Origin: Polysphondylium violaceum
Taxonomy: Eukaryota; Evosea; Eumycetozoa; Dictyosteliales; Dictyosteliaceae
Length of the DNA stretch: 43,641 bases
NCBI GenBank assembly: GCA_000277445.1
Contig: AJWJ01000156.1
Location: 1 to 43,641 of the forward strand
Reading direction: 5' to 3'
The notes under the pieces: generated by a model
Seen by the model: the letters and a program-made list of their open reading frames with translations, nothing else
Database searches by the model: none
What the model was told of the DNA's origin: nothing
Part shown: piece by piece, positions 24,801 through 33,983 of the stretch
Layout of the letters: every line of letters begins with the position of its first letter
Position numbering within the stretch: position 1 is the first letter of the stretch
Translations under genes and position numbers: made by a program

Positions 24801-24909
24801 TTATGTAAAAACAAACAAGACGCCATTTGTAAGTCCACGTTGGGTAATTCAATCCATTTTAGAACAAAAAAGATTAGATTATGATGTTCATGCTATTAAA
24901 TTTGAATGA
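21848..24909 (+). CDS. Tandem-BRCT protein resembling 53BP1/Crb2/Rad9
   Basis: The likely role is a DNA-damage checkpoint mediator in the nucleus, inferred from the C-terminal BRCT pair. Exons are 21848-22588, 22651-24180, 24250-24550 and 24606-24909; introns are 62, 69 and 55 bp with GTATGT/GTATGT/GTAAAT donors, about 958 aa. The first 680 residues are low-complexity and charged, with SQ/TQ sites (DSQSD, FSQSD, DQTES). BRCT1 starts FKGFSFIICNIPQKD and contains KAVITKTPCVKDTWIHDCIE. BRCT2 follows NPIFHNLFEGLRFEIV and ends TPFVSPRWVIQSILEQ. The inter-repeat segment YDYLLPSGQVLS matches the 53BP1 layout (YRNYLLPAGYSL). No Tudor domain is visible. Oddity: one base appears missing in the A-run at 23887-23892; before it the frame runs into a stop at 23920, after it another frame runs to the end of the exon. 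Confidence 0.8.
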
Positions 24910-25154
24910 TTCTTTGTCAGATCCATTTATTAGTTTATTTTTTTTTTTTCTTTATTTTTAAATAAATTTAGTTATATCTTTAAAAGCAACATTGTCCTAG
25001 TCAAGTTATAGTATTATTCTTTCCAAATAAATAATATAAATACAAATATAAATAAAACTAATAAAACTATGAATACTAATAATAAATTAAATAATAATAA
25101 CAATAATGAATAAATAATCCTGAACGATATAACTTTCTATATTTTAAATAACTA
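24910..25154. other. Intergenic region, convergent 3' ends
   Basis: Short A/T-rich gap between the BRCT gene and the minus-strand membrane protein gene. Several AATAAA-like signals occur (for example near 24960 and 25028). Nothing else was recognised. Confidence 0.4.
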
Positions 25155-25745
25155 TTAATTAAATTTATCCTCCTCTACAAACTCGCTTTTTTCATTGTTT
25201 CTGCTGAGAGTTTGTTGAGGAGTTTTATTAAATGATTTTGAGTAAATTCTAGAATTACCAAGTGAAGCAAGACAACCTAAACCAGCAAACAAAACACCAA
25301 AAGTACCAGCTTGAACGATACCACGTGGTGCTTTAAAAAGAACACCTACTGTAAAACCTGAAAGAGCAGAAGCTTTAACTCCTTCCTCTTCCCATTTGAA
25401 ACCCAATTTCAAAAATTTCTTAAATAAACAAAAAGTCATTACAGTGCTAGCACATGTATTGCCATAGACTCTTGCGAATCTGAGGGAAGAGTCTAATAAA
25501 AATCCTGCCTTTCTGACCTCTTTGTGTTTGATCATTTCTCTAAAACCCAATGAAGCACCAACAGTAGCACCAATCAATGATGTACCAATAAATGTGACAC
25601 CTGGATATACAATAAGATTTGAAGTGTCTGCTGCATCATCTTCTTCATCCAATAGATAATATTTTTGTGAATCTGGTGTTTCTCTGTGATGAAGTACGAC
25701 AGTATCTTCTTTAATTGTTAAATCCTCTTTATCTTTATTTGACAT
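25155..25745 (-). CDS. Tim17/Tim22/Tim23-like four-helix membrane protein (putative)
   Basis: 196-aa single-exon protein. The N-terminal 43 residues are hydrophilic and acidic (LDEEDDAADTS). Four Gly/Ala/Ser-rich hydrophobic segments follow: roughly residues 45-68 (PGVTFIGTSLIGATVGASLG), 86-114 (ending FCLFKKFLKLG), 123-137 (KASALSGFTVGVLF) and 141-163 (GIVQAGTFGVLFAGLGCLAS). Small-residue GxxxG spacing, four segments and the position of the charged loops fit the Tim17/22/23 family of mitochondrial inner-membrane proteins, including the complex I assembly relative TIMMDC1. The C-terminal tail is polar. I do not see a decisive family signature, so a different four-helix membrane protein is possible. 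The ATG at 25745 is the first in frame. Confidence 0.55.
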   Translation of the reverse strand: MSNKDKEDLTIKEDTVVLHHRETPDSQKYYLLDEEDDAADTSNLIVYPGVTFIGTSLIGATVGASLGFREMIKHKEVRKAGFLLDSSLRFARVYGNTCASTVMTFCLFKKFLKLGFKWEEEGVKASALSGFTVGVLFKAPRGIVQAGTFGVLFAGLGCLASLGNSRIYSKSFNKTPQQTLSRNNEKSEFVEEDKFN

Positions 25746-26535
25746 TTTATCTCTATATATATATTGTATGTATTTGTTCTATGTATGTATGTACTGTTGT
25801 GTTTTGTTTGTTATGATTATTATTACTATTAAAACTACAAAACTACTGTGGGGTGTTTCTTGTTACTACTCTACTTTATATATAGAGTTGTTTATCCAAT
25901 AGAGTGTATGCTATTGAGTTATCTATGATCGAATAGAGTCTATCCCTATTTAATATTCGTCGTTAAATTTGATGAATAATGATGATGATGAAAATTTTTT
26001 TCGTTTTTTTTTTTTTTTTACTTTTTCAAAGTTTTGATGAGAGGCCTCAATTTGTAACGTTGAATGTCTTTCATACTCCTATCTCTATGTTTGATATTCA
26101 TAGATTTATGAGCTAAAAGTCAAATAATATAATACTCCTTGGATATACACACTTTAATATATCTTGGATCTGAAAAAATAAAAAAAAAAAGTCTAAAAGA
26201 AATTAAAAAATGAAAATTCATATGGATAATAAAAAAAATGACAGGTTTATCTACATTGTTGTGTTGTTTTGTTTTGTTTTGTTTGTTTGTTTGTTTGTGA
26301 GATTGAGATATGTTCTTTGATCACAGGATGAGATATCTCAGGGTTATAATGATTTAAATTCTGAAAAATCATTGATGTTGTGTTGGTGATGTCGTTGTTG
26401 TGGTTGATATTGTTTTGTGTGCTATTAAATGTTTGGTTGTTTGCTGATCCTAATTCTGTACTACTATTTCTTTAATGATATTTAAACTCTTTGTCTATAT
26501 ACAACAAATAAATATTTTATAGTTTTAAATAGTTT
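25746..26535. other. Long intergenic region
   Basis: These 790 bp lie upstream of the membrane protein gene and downstream of ELOF1 (both minus). They contain a T-run near 26003-26020, a TTTTG/TTTG microsatellite at about 26258-26300 and GTTGT repeats near 26380-26415. No coding frame or structured RNA was recognised. Confidence 0.45.
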
Positions 26536-26982
26536 TTAACGATTTGCTAATTCACAAGCATCAATCCAATCAGTGTACACATCAATTGGGTCACTTAGTT
26601 CTATAGATATTTGAAAAGTGTTTTTTATGTTAGAAGAAGAGTGAGAGTAGTTTAAACGGGTAAAAAAACATACCATGAATTGAGGTTGAAAATTGAGCAT
26701 TACAAACTCTACATTTAGCAGTACCTTTACCTGCATCTCTTTCTCTGTTGTAACAATAGTAATGGTAGTATTTGATTAGTATTTGTTGATTATGTATTGC
26801 ATTGTATTGCCAAGTGAGGTCTAATGACAAGACAATACTGTTTTATCGTATTTTCTCTTTTTTTTTACTTACAAAACACAATCTACAGATCCAGTATGAT
26901 CACAAAATGGGCAATCAAATGTCTTTGGGAGTTTGGCTTGAACCTTTTTTGGGGGTGGTTTACTTGATTTTCTTTTTCCCAT
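26536..26982 (-). CDS. elof1: Transcription elongation factor ELOF1 homologue
   Basis: ELOF1 is a small zinc-finger protein that rides with RNA polymerase II and helps elongation and transcription-coupled repair. Three exons, 26873-26982, 26674-26744 and 26536-26600, are joined by introns of 128 and 73 bp (GTAAGT and GTATGT donors) to give 81 residues; human ELOF1 has 83. The protein starts [17 protein letters not shown]. It has the zinc ligands CPFC and CRVC with 22 residues from the second to the third cysteine, as in animals, and ends [19 protein letters not shown] against human SEPVDVYSDWIDACEAAN. All four cysteines are present. The exons are so short that none stands out alone. The ATG at 26982 is fixed by the basic MGKRK start. 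Confidence 0.95.
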
Positions 26983-27334
26983 TTTTAAAAGTATTTATAT
27001 CTGTGTGGTGAAAAACAAATAAAAAAAAAAATTATTGTAAAAATTATTAATTCATTTCTTTGTTTTAGATCATTTATCATCTTTTTCAAAGAAATTACTT
27101 GGAGACCAACATTATAATTTATAAATTTTAATGGTCCTAGGTGTGGGGGCTATTAAATAATTCGATACAATCACTCATATTTGATGTTTGAAGATTTTGC
27201 AATTCATCATCCTTTTCAATTTCCCTGAAATTTAATATTGAAAGAACTTCTTTCTCTAGATTATTGCCACAATAATTAAATTTTTTATTATTTAAAATTT
27301 ATAGATTGATCCAGTACCCGACTACAACCATCAA
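26983..27334. other. Intergenic region between ELOF1 and the tRNA gene
   Basis: About 350 bp of AT-rich DNA with the ELOF1 promoter on the minus strand. A slightly GC-richer patch at about 27130-27150 contains TCCTAGG. No gene was seen. Confidence 0.4.
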
Positions 27335-27405
27335 GGCTCCATAGCATAGTGGTATTGCGCTTCCCTAGTAAGGAAGAGGTCATGGGTTCGATCCCCATTG
27401 GAGCC
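27335..27405 (+). tRNA. tRNA-Thr (anticodon AGT)
   Basis: The 71-nt sequence folds into a cloverleaf. The acceptor stem is GGCTCCA/TGGAGCC, the anticodon stem CTTCC/GGAAG around loop CTAGTAA (anticodon AGT, 27367-27369, reads ACU), and the T stem ATGGG/CCCAT with loop TTCGATC. Internal Pol III boxes are present: A box TAGCATAGTGG at 27342-27352 and B box GGTTCGATCC at 27385-27394. No intron is present. The D stem is short (three pairs). A T-run follows directly. Confidence 0.95.
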
Positions 27406-27410
27406 TTTTT
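27406..27410 (+). terminator. Pol III terminator after tRNA-Thr
   Basis: A run of five T immediately follows the discriminator end of the tRNA, the standard RNA polymerase III stop signal. Confidence 0.8.
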
Positions 27411-27596
27411 AATGATAAAATCCTTTATCGGTGTATTGACGTTTGATGTTTATTTTTATAAATTTAAAGTTTTTATGTTTTGAAACCCCAGAAATGATGA
27501 AGAGGAGCAAAGCAAGAACAAGAACAAGAATTCTAATTCTATTAATTAAATAAAAAGTAGGGGATAAAATATAAGGATATATGTTTATTGAGTAAT

Positions 27597-28859
27597 TTAG
27601 AAATGAGTATTGAAAAACATCATTGATACCAATAACAAGGTGACAAGTAAAAACATAGATGGCTGGGTAAAGCTACTGATGATGGCGAGTTGTCGGCAGT
27701 CAAAATAATTTTTGTGTCTGGATAATAGGTTGGGATTAGTGAGATGGTGGCTGCGCTGTTATCACTGATTTCTGGTATAGTGCATGTAATGCTTTCCTGA
27801 TAACCGTTGGCAAGAGATATGACAAAAGAGTATTGACAATTGATCATTGATGTTTGACCACCAGGATTGAGTTTGGTTTGGTTGAGTAAAACTGCATCTA
27901 AATAGGTGCCTTGGATAGTGGCAGTGATGTAGTCATTTGAACCTTTACCATAGGTAAATGCTGAACCACTTGATAATGGATGTGGTTGGAAATAGGTGGT
28001 CGTTTTATCTGGTACAAAAGAGTTCATTGTAGCCTGGCTATCCAAGGTAATGAGAGCACCAAGAGGTAAGTTATTAAGTAAGGTAGCATTGATTGATGTG
28101 AGTGATACTTGAACATCCTGGCACCAACACCACTAATAAGACCGAAGGAATGTAACTTGTTTCCAACAAATTTACAGAAGTTGACTATTTGTGGGTCGCA
28201 TATGGTGCAATTTGTTTAAATCCTCTAATACATTCATATGATGTGATTTCTGGACCAACATAAGACAATTGTGTTGCAAATGATTGATTATTTGATACTT
28301 GAACTAACTTTATAGAATGGGTGTACTGAGTGTATGGAACATTAACTGAAAATGTATTGAAACGGTTAATGTTGGAAGCAGGAATTGTTTGAGATTCAAC
28401 CTTTACATCATCTACATAGATATCAAAAGATTGGCCATTTACTGGATTACTGAATAGATTTACAGTGACTACTTGACTGGCAGCTTGGGTGAGTGATAAA
28501 GTATTGTAAATGCAACCTATATTTAAAAGCATGAGTTAGTAGGCTATCCTCGAAAAACTGTTAGGATATACTATTTACTATAGTTACCTGTGAATGGTTT
28601 GGTAAAATCATATGTCTTTCCTTGATAGTTGAAAATGACAGGTGGTTCGTATTCAGGTGTGAGAGTGGCATATAAGGTAGCCGATGTCATTATGCTCCAT
28701 TTTGAAACTGATATTGGTAAACGCACAGTGCCATTATTGTCGAGTACATCCCCAGAAACTAAAACCATAGGGCGATGGATCTTGTGCTGTGCAAGTCGAA
28801 ATAAATAAACAGCTGAGAATACAAAATAATAATACAAATAATTTGTTATATGTTGACAT
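27597..28859 (-). pseudogene. Disrupted secreted/GPI-anchor-type protein gene
   Basis: The frame from the ATG at 28859 starts with a good signal peptide (MSTYNKLFVLLFCILSC, then CTAQDPSP). Beta-rich sequence follows: LPISVSKWSIMTSATLY, NPVNGQSFDIYVDDVKVES and ATIQGTYLDAVLLNQTK. A 70-bp intron at 28517-28586 (donor GTAACT, acceptor AAATATAG) joins TKPFTG to CIYNTLSL in frame. Near the 3' end another frame gives a hydrophobic tail (SMFLLVTLLLVSMMFF then NTHF-stop at 27597), like a GPI-anchor signal. These pieces lie in different frames. I count about four or five frame changes, near 28750, 28215, 28120-28100 and 27670. It therefore looks like a decayed gene of a dictyostelid cell-surface family of unknown function. 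Poor local sequence quality is the alternative. Confidence 0.6.
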
Positions 28860-29468
28860 TTTGTGTGCGTGGAATGTGATATATGATAAAATCTAATTTA
28901 TACTGATCATTTTTTAATGTTTAAAGTAAGGATTGGTAGCTTTGCCATGATATGATGTAAAAACGATTCATTCAAATCTTTGAATAAAAAATGAATATTT
29001 TGTGGAGTAAGCATCGATGTGGTAATTTTAACTGGCGAAAAAAAATCTCGATTCTGAGATTAGAACTTTTTGAATAGGTAAAATTATTGAGAAAACTGAA
29101 GGAATCTTTTAAAAATTTATCCAAAATATGTTGTAAAACATAAGTAAAATACTAATATTTTGAGGAATGGTGAAAAAAAAAACCACACCTCCAATTGTCC
29201 TTTCCAACTGGGAGGTATCTGTGATTAGTTTTTTTCGTGCTTTAAATACCTTTATCTTAATTAATAACTCTAATTTAATAATCTCTTTGAATTAAAGCTC
29301 AACATTTACTCATTAAAGAAACATAACAGTGTTTATAATATAGATTATTAATAAAATTAAAGTTATTTTTTTATTATGTTTAAAAGTTAATTGCTTATAG
29401 AAGCATTAAATTACAAAATCAATTATTTGGCAAAGAATGAGAAGGTTTAATGATTAAACACCTACTCT
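28860..29468. other. Intergenic region
   Basis: About 610 bp between the disrupted gene and the 3' end of the protease gene. AT-rich, with a GC-richer spot at 29187-29220 that could form a weak ACCTCC/GGAGGT hairpin. No ORF or RNA gene was recognised. Confidence 0.45.
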
Positions 29469-30473
29469 TTAAATACTGTAAGAGGCCATGGAAGCAATAC
29501 CACAGTGATTTGAGCCCTTGGCCATCATGATGTAACCTTGATTGCCCCAAACGGTGTTCCAAGAGTTCTTGACGATCCAGTATGGAGAGTTGGTAGTGTG
29601 TTCAACACCATAACCAACCAATAAGACGGCGTGATTTAATCTGTAGGAAGAGCAGTTGGAATCATAGTAAACACCAGATTTGTATAATTGGAAAGATCTT
29701 TGACCAGCATCAATGGCAACGGCGATTGGGTTGAGTTGGACGGCTTGGAGGAGAGAATCTTCAGAACCTCTGACGGTGGTGTTGTAGGCAGAAATGGTGG
29801 TGATTGGACCTTTTGAGGCATCAAATTTGCAGGCAGCTTTATCAGTGGCAGTGTATGGGTAGTTGGTTTCAGTCATAAGACCACCATTGTCGATAACGTA
29901 TTGGAAAGAAGGTTCCATTAAACCACCATTGCAACCGTGATTACCGTAGGTCTTGGAGCAGTCGACCAATTGTTGTTCAGAGAGAGTAGTCATAACACCA
30001 GTTTTGACAAAGTTGGAACCTTCAATAGCACCGACGGTGGAGAAAGACCAGCAGGAACCGCATCTACCTTGATCCTTGACGTGAGAGACGGCACCTTGGA
30101 CTCTCCAATCGAGATGGTTGGGAACATCACCAACAAAGATTTGATTCAAACGAGTGCTTTCTTCCAAGTCAGAGACATCATAAGTGGTACCCAAGTAAGT
30201 TTCTCTATATTCCTTGTTGGATAAATCGGCAAAGTCATTTAAACCGAGGATGGTAGAGGATTGTTTGTCATTCCAGTTGGCAATGAAATCATAGTTGCTC
30301 TTGAAGTTTTCATATTTATCATGGAAATCAACAGAGGAGTATAAAGCATTTCTGTGGGACATCCACTTGACAAATTCTTCTTTGTAGTGGGATTCTCTGT
30401 ATCTGTGTGGGTGCTTGGCAGCAACGAGGGCAACCATAACCATAAGGGCAATAAGTGTTAATTTTTTCAACAT
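29469..30473 (-). CDS. Papain-family (C1A) cysteine protease, cathepsin L-like
   Basis: Secreted or lysosomal endopeptidase made as a preproenzyme of 334 aa, a normal length. Signal peptide: residues 1-19 (hydrophobic MLKKLTLIALMVMVALVAA). The inhibitor I29 prodomain, about 25-110, carries the ERFNIN-type core (F57, N60, I64, N68) and a GLNDFADLSNKEY segment. The mature enzyme starts near VPNHLDWR (about 117). The catalytic set is complete: Gln135 of the oxyanion hole, Cys141 in GRCGSCWSF, His281 in NHAVLLVGYG and Asn303 in KNSW. The GCNGG motif (180-184) and EQQLVDC are present. D. discoideum has many such cpr genes expressed during growth and early development; I cannot name the orthologue. 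The wobble positions are noticeably G/C-rich for this genome, as in highly expressed genes. Single exon. Confidence 0.96.
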   Translation of the reverse strand: MLKKLTLIALMVMVALVAAKHPHRYRESHYKEEFVKWMSHRNALYSSVDFHDKYENFKSNYDFIANWNDKQSSTILGLNDFADLSNKEYRETYLGTTYDVSDLEESTRLNQIFVGDVPNHLDWRVQGAVSHVKDQGRCGSCWSFSTVGAIEGSNFVKTGVMTTLSEQQLVDCSKTYGNHGCNGGLMEPSFQYVIDNGGLMTETNYPYTATDKAACKFDASKGPITTISAYNTTVRGSEDSLLQAVQLNPIAVAIDAGQRSFQLYKSGVYYDSNCSSYRLNHAVLLVGYGVEHTTNSPYWIVKNSWNTVWGNQGYIMMAKGSNHCGIASMASYSI

Positions 30474-31412
30474 TTTGTAATGTTTGTTAGATGTTGTTGT
30501 TAAACAATTGAATGAATTGAATGATTTGAAACATTGGAGGGTCCACTATTTATATTTTTTTGTTTAAACAATTGGCTCCTCAATTATGTCATCTTTTTTA
30601 CCAGTTTAGGTTTGTCTCTGTTTTTTTTGTTTTTTCAATTTATTTTTTTGTAAAAATCTGGTGGAATTGAGGTTATTTTTCTGTTTTGTTTTTACATTTT
30701 TAGAATTTTTCGTTTTTTTCATTGCAAAAATACCAACAGGCTGTCATTAGTCTGGAGTCAACCTAAATAGTTGGGAATCTATTGCAACTTTTATCTTTTG
30801 TTTGTTTAAAAAGAAACATCATCACACTATTCACTATAAGTAATCCCTAGATATTTGAATTATTAAAAAAAAAAAACTTTACGTCATTGATGTTGGAACA
30901 AACCTCTTTAGATAATTCCAATGAATACAATTTTGATGATCGTACTATCAATCCCAATCATTTTTAAACACATAATTGGTACTTTTTTGAGATATCTTTT
31001 TTAATAACTCTTGGGTTTTTTTTTTTTTTTTTCTTATATATTATATATTTTAAAAAAAAAATAGATTATTAATCAAACTTAAAAAAACATCCTTCATTTA
31101 ATCATTACAATTTACAGATACACTTAATATCTATTTTACTATCTATTTTTATTACATATTAAATAGTCCAAAAAAGATATTTAATCATGAAAATTTATTA
31201 GATAATTTTTCCTGGGGTGAAAAATTTTGGACTTGGAAAAAATTTTATTACAATCTCCACAAAAAGCCCAGGTTGGCATATGAATTGAATTGAAATAATA
31301 ATATCAAAGATAAGACAAAAATGATTTAATACAAATATTATCTGTTTTAAAAATAATTGAAATATATTATTTATATATATAATTATTAAAAGAATGATAG
31401 CATACTTTTTTT
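30474..31412. other. Intergenic region with protease promoter
   Basis: About 940 bp. The part next to 30474 is the upstream region of the protease gene. The rest is the 3' flank of PheRS alpha. T-runs occur at about 31017-31032 and A-runs near 30865-30880. No gene was seen. Confidence 0.4.
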
Positions 31413-33037
31413 TTATTTGGTTTCAGTAGGGAACATACAAATTGGATTATTTTTAATAAAGTTTACATTGATACTATTACCAAAAATAGCACGAATGTTG
31501 TCCAAACCGTATTTAATCATAGTTGGTCTTTCAAGAGAGAGACCCCAGGCAGCAACACGAGCACCTTCAGGGAGACCCATTGGTAAACACATTTCAGGAC
31601 GGAAGATACCAGAGTTACCCAACTCGACCCACTTTTTGAGCATTGGATGGTAACCAAAGATTTCCATAGATGGCTCAGTGTATGGATTGAAAGCGGGTTT
31701 GAATCTAATGTTATCGATACCAAGTCTTCTAAAGAATTCAGAGATGACACCGATTAAATTAGAGAGTGAGATATCGTTATCAATGACAAGACCCTCAACT
31801 TGATGAAACTCGGCCAAATGGGTGGCATCCAAGGTTTCGTTACGGAATACACGATCGATAGAGAAATATTTCTTTGGTTTGAAACCAGTTTGAGCAAGTT
31901 TATAAAGCATACGAGCAGAGACGGCGGTGGTGTGAGTTCTGAGAATGTTCTTTTCAGCCTCTTCGAGTTTCCAATCATAGATCCAACCCAAAGAACCATA
32001 GCCACCGACAGAGTGGACTGTTTTAACTTTATCTAAATATTCCTCTGTGAAATCGTGAGATGTAGCTGGTGATTTTAAAAAGAATGTATCGTGTGATTCA
32101 CGAGCTGGATGTTGTTGTGGTTGAAAGAGTGCATCGAAATTCCAAAATCCATTTTCAACAAAATTAAAGGTTGGCATTTCTTCGAATCCCATATCCAAGA
32201 AAATTTGTTTAAATTCTGCCTTAACTTTACTCAATGGATGACGATAACCTGATTCTGGTACTAAACCTAATGAATTTACATTAAACTTGAAATTTTCTTG
32301 TGCCCATGAATCACTATTATATTAGAGTAAGAATAAATATGTATTAATATGATGTTATAGAAATAGTCTATCTATCTAAAATACAACTTACTCTTTAAGC
32401 ATTTCAACAGTAATATCTGATAATTCTTTCTTTCTAATATTATATTTTGGACCTTTGGAAACTTTACAATAATTTAATTTCTTTTCTTCAACAAATCTAC
32501 TCTTTTTGAAATTTAAAAGTTCTTTAGCTGGGATAGCGTTTAAATCACCAGATAATTGTTGTTGAGTAGTATCTACAATTGTGTCTACCTTTTTCTTTAA
32601 TTTACCTGCAACAACTTCAACCCAACCTTTAGATTTAGCTGGACCCAAAGCAGTTGGACCAAATTTAGCCTAATATATAGAGATTGACTATGATTAATAC
32701 AGATACACAACAATACATACTACAATAATAATAAAAATAACAATCATACATTTGCCTCAGCCATAGATAAACCTTCTTCAGGAATACCATGATATAATTT
32801 ACTTTCTGGGGAACCATTCTTTACAGCTTCTTCACCAGCAGCAGTCAATACATTGGCGATTGAATCAACAAATTCTAAAACCAAAGTATCAATAGATTCC
32901 CAACTCTTTAAAACACCGACAGCATCGTTGTGATCCCAAGATGGATTAACAGATGCTAACCATTCTCTAGAATTTTCAATGACATTGTCTTTGTCAAGCT
33001 TTTCAAATAACTTTTGATTGACTTCTTCTTTATTCAT
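31413..33037 (-). CDS. phesA: Cytosolic phenylalanyl-tRNA synthetase alpha subunit
   Basis: Catalytic subunit of the (alpha-beta)2 class II synthetase that charges tRNA-Phe. Exons are 32750-33037, 32392-32669 and 31413-32313; introns are 80 and 78 bp (donors GTATGA and GTAAGT, acceptors TATTAG and AATAG). The product is 488 aa. The N-terminal helical domains (residues 1-190, SMAEAN joining [12 protein letters not shown] across intron 1) are of the archaeal/eukaryotic cytosolic type. The catalytic core shows [20 protein letters not shown] (motif 1 region), [21 protein letters not shown] (motif 2) and [19 protein letters not shown] (motif 3). [10 protein letters not shown] and the [14 protein letters not shown] segment (Phe/ATP binding) are also present. 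No defect is seen. Confidence 0.96.
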
Positions 33038-33983
33038 TGTGTGTGTGTATTCAAGATGTTGGCAATCAACAAATATTACAATACAATATAAATAACAGCA
33101 ACAGACTGTCTCTTCTCACTCTCGTGATTTATGATTTTTTTCAACAAAAAAAAAAAAAAAAAATTTTAGAAAAAAAATTGAAAAAATGAAAAAAAATAAA
33201 AGGCTTCGTTTATGCAGACACAAACAGATATCTTTCCGCCGATTACTAGTATCTCTGTGTATGCATATCATGACAGACATCAAACTCACAGATCATAAAA
33301 CATTTATTATTTCTAATCAAAAAACAAGTAGTCTAATAAAACATCATCAAAACACTGAACAGTATGTGGTCTGATTACTCATTGCCCTATGATGGGGATA
33401 TTATAAAGGTAGAGGGCTAGAGTGTATTAGCCTTGAGCGCAATGCCTATACACAAAAATGATCAAAATTAAAATTATATCTCTAAAAAAAATAATCAGAT
33501 AATTTGTGGTGAGAAAAAAAATATAAATAAATAAATAAATAAATAAAATCAAATTGAGATATCTTTTGTGTTGTGTTGTGATTTGAAATTTAAATTTTTA
33601 TAATTAGAAAAAAACAGGCTATTACTATTTCGGATCGGAAAAACGTTACCTATGATATAAACACAAAAGTAATATGGGAAGAGGAGAAGGAAGAATCGTA
33701 TCGTTACACATTCTGTGAGTATGAGCATGGATAAAAAAGTAAGAGGAGAGATCACCACCCCTGCCTGGGATTAATATTCGTTTTTTTTTTTTTTTTAAAA
33801 CTGGTCACTCTGCAATTAATTTTTTTTTTTTTTTCTGAAATAAAAATATTTTTTTTTCAAAAACAAAAAAAATCTTCCCTTAATTCCTTTTATTTGTAAT
33901 ATATATTTCATCACAAGGTACCCCCTACAGTGTACTTTTTATTTTTATTTTTAATTTAATATTTAATATATATACATATAAAA
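33038..33983. promoter_or_regulatory. Divergent intergenic region between PheRS alpha and vatA
   Basis: About 950 bp separate the two divergent genes, so it must hold both promoters. It includes an A-run at 33147-33163, an AAAT microsatellite at about 33520-33545, and T-runs at 33781-33797 and 33820-33834. A GC-richer patch at 33380-33444 is listed separately. No ORF here looks real. Confidence 0.4.
33380..33444. ncRNA. Possible three-way-junction structured element
   Basis: CATTGC (33380-33385) can pair with GCAATG (33439-33444) to close the element. Inside it, CCC (33385-33387) faces GGG (33394-33396), though C33385 cannot serve both stems. AGGGCTA (33413-33419) pairs with TAGCCTT (33428-33434) through seven pairs including one G-U. 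The patch is GC-richer than its surroundings. It matches no RNA family I know and could be chance. Strand is undetermined. Confidence 0.2.

Noticed and set aside
26536-26830. Two overlapping minus-strand small open frames treated as separate genes
   Set aside because: They read through ELOF1 introns; only the spliced product makes the known 81-residue protein.
27406-27500. External B box downstream of the tRNA, as known for D. discoideum tRNA genes
   Set aside because: No convincing GGTTCGANTCC copy; only a poor match on the opposite strand near 27480.
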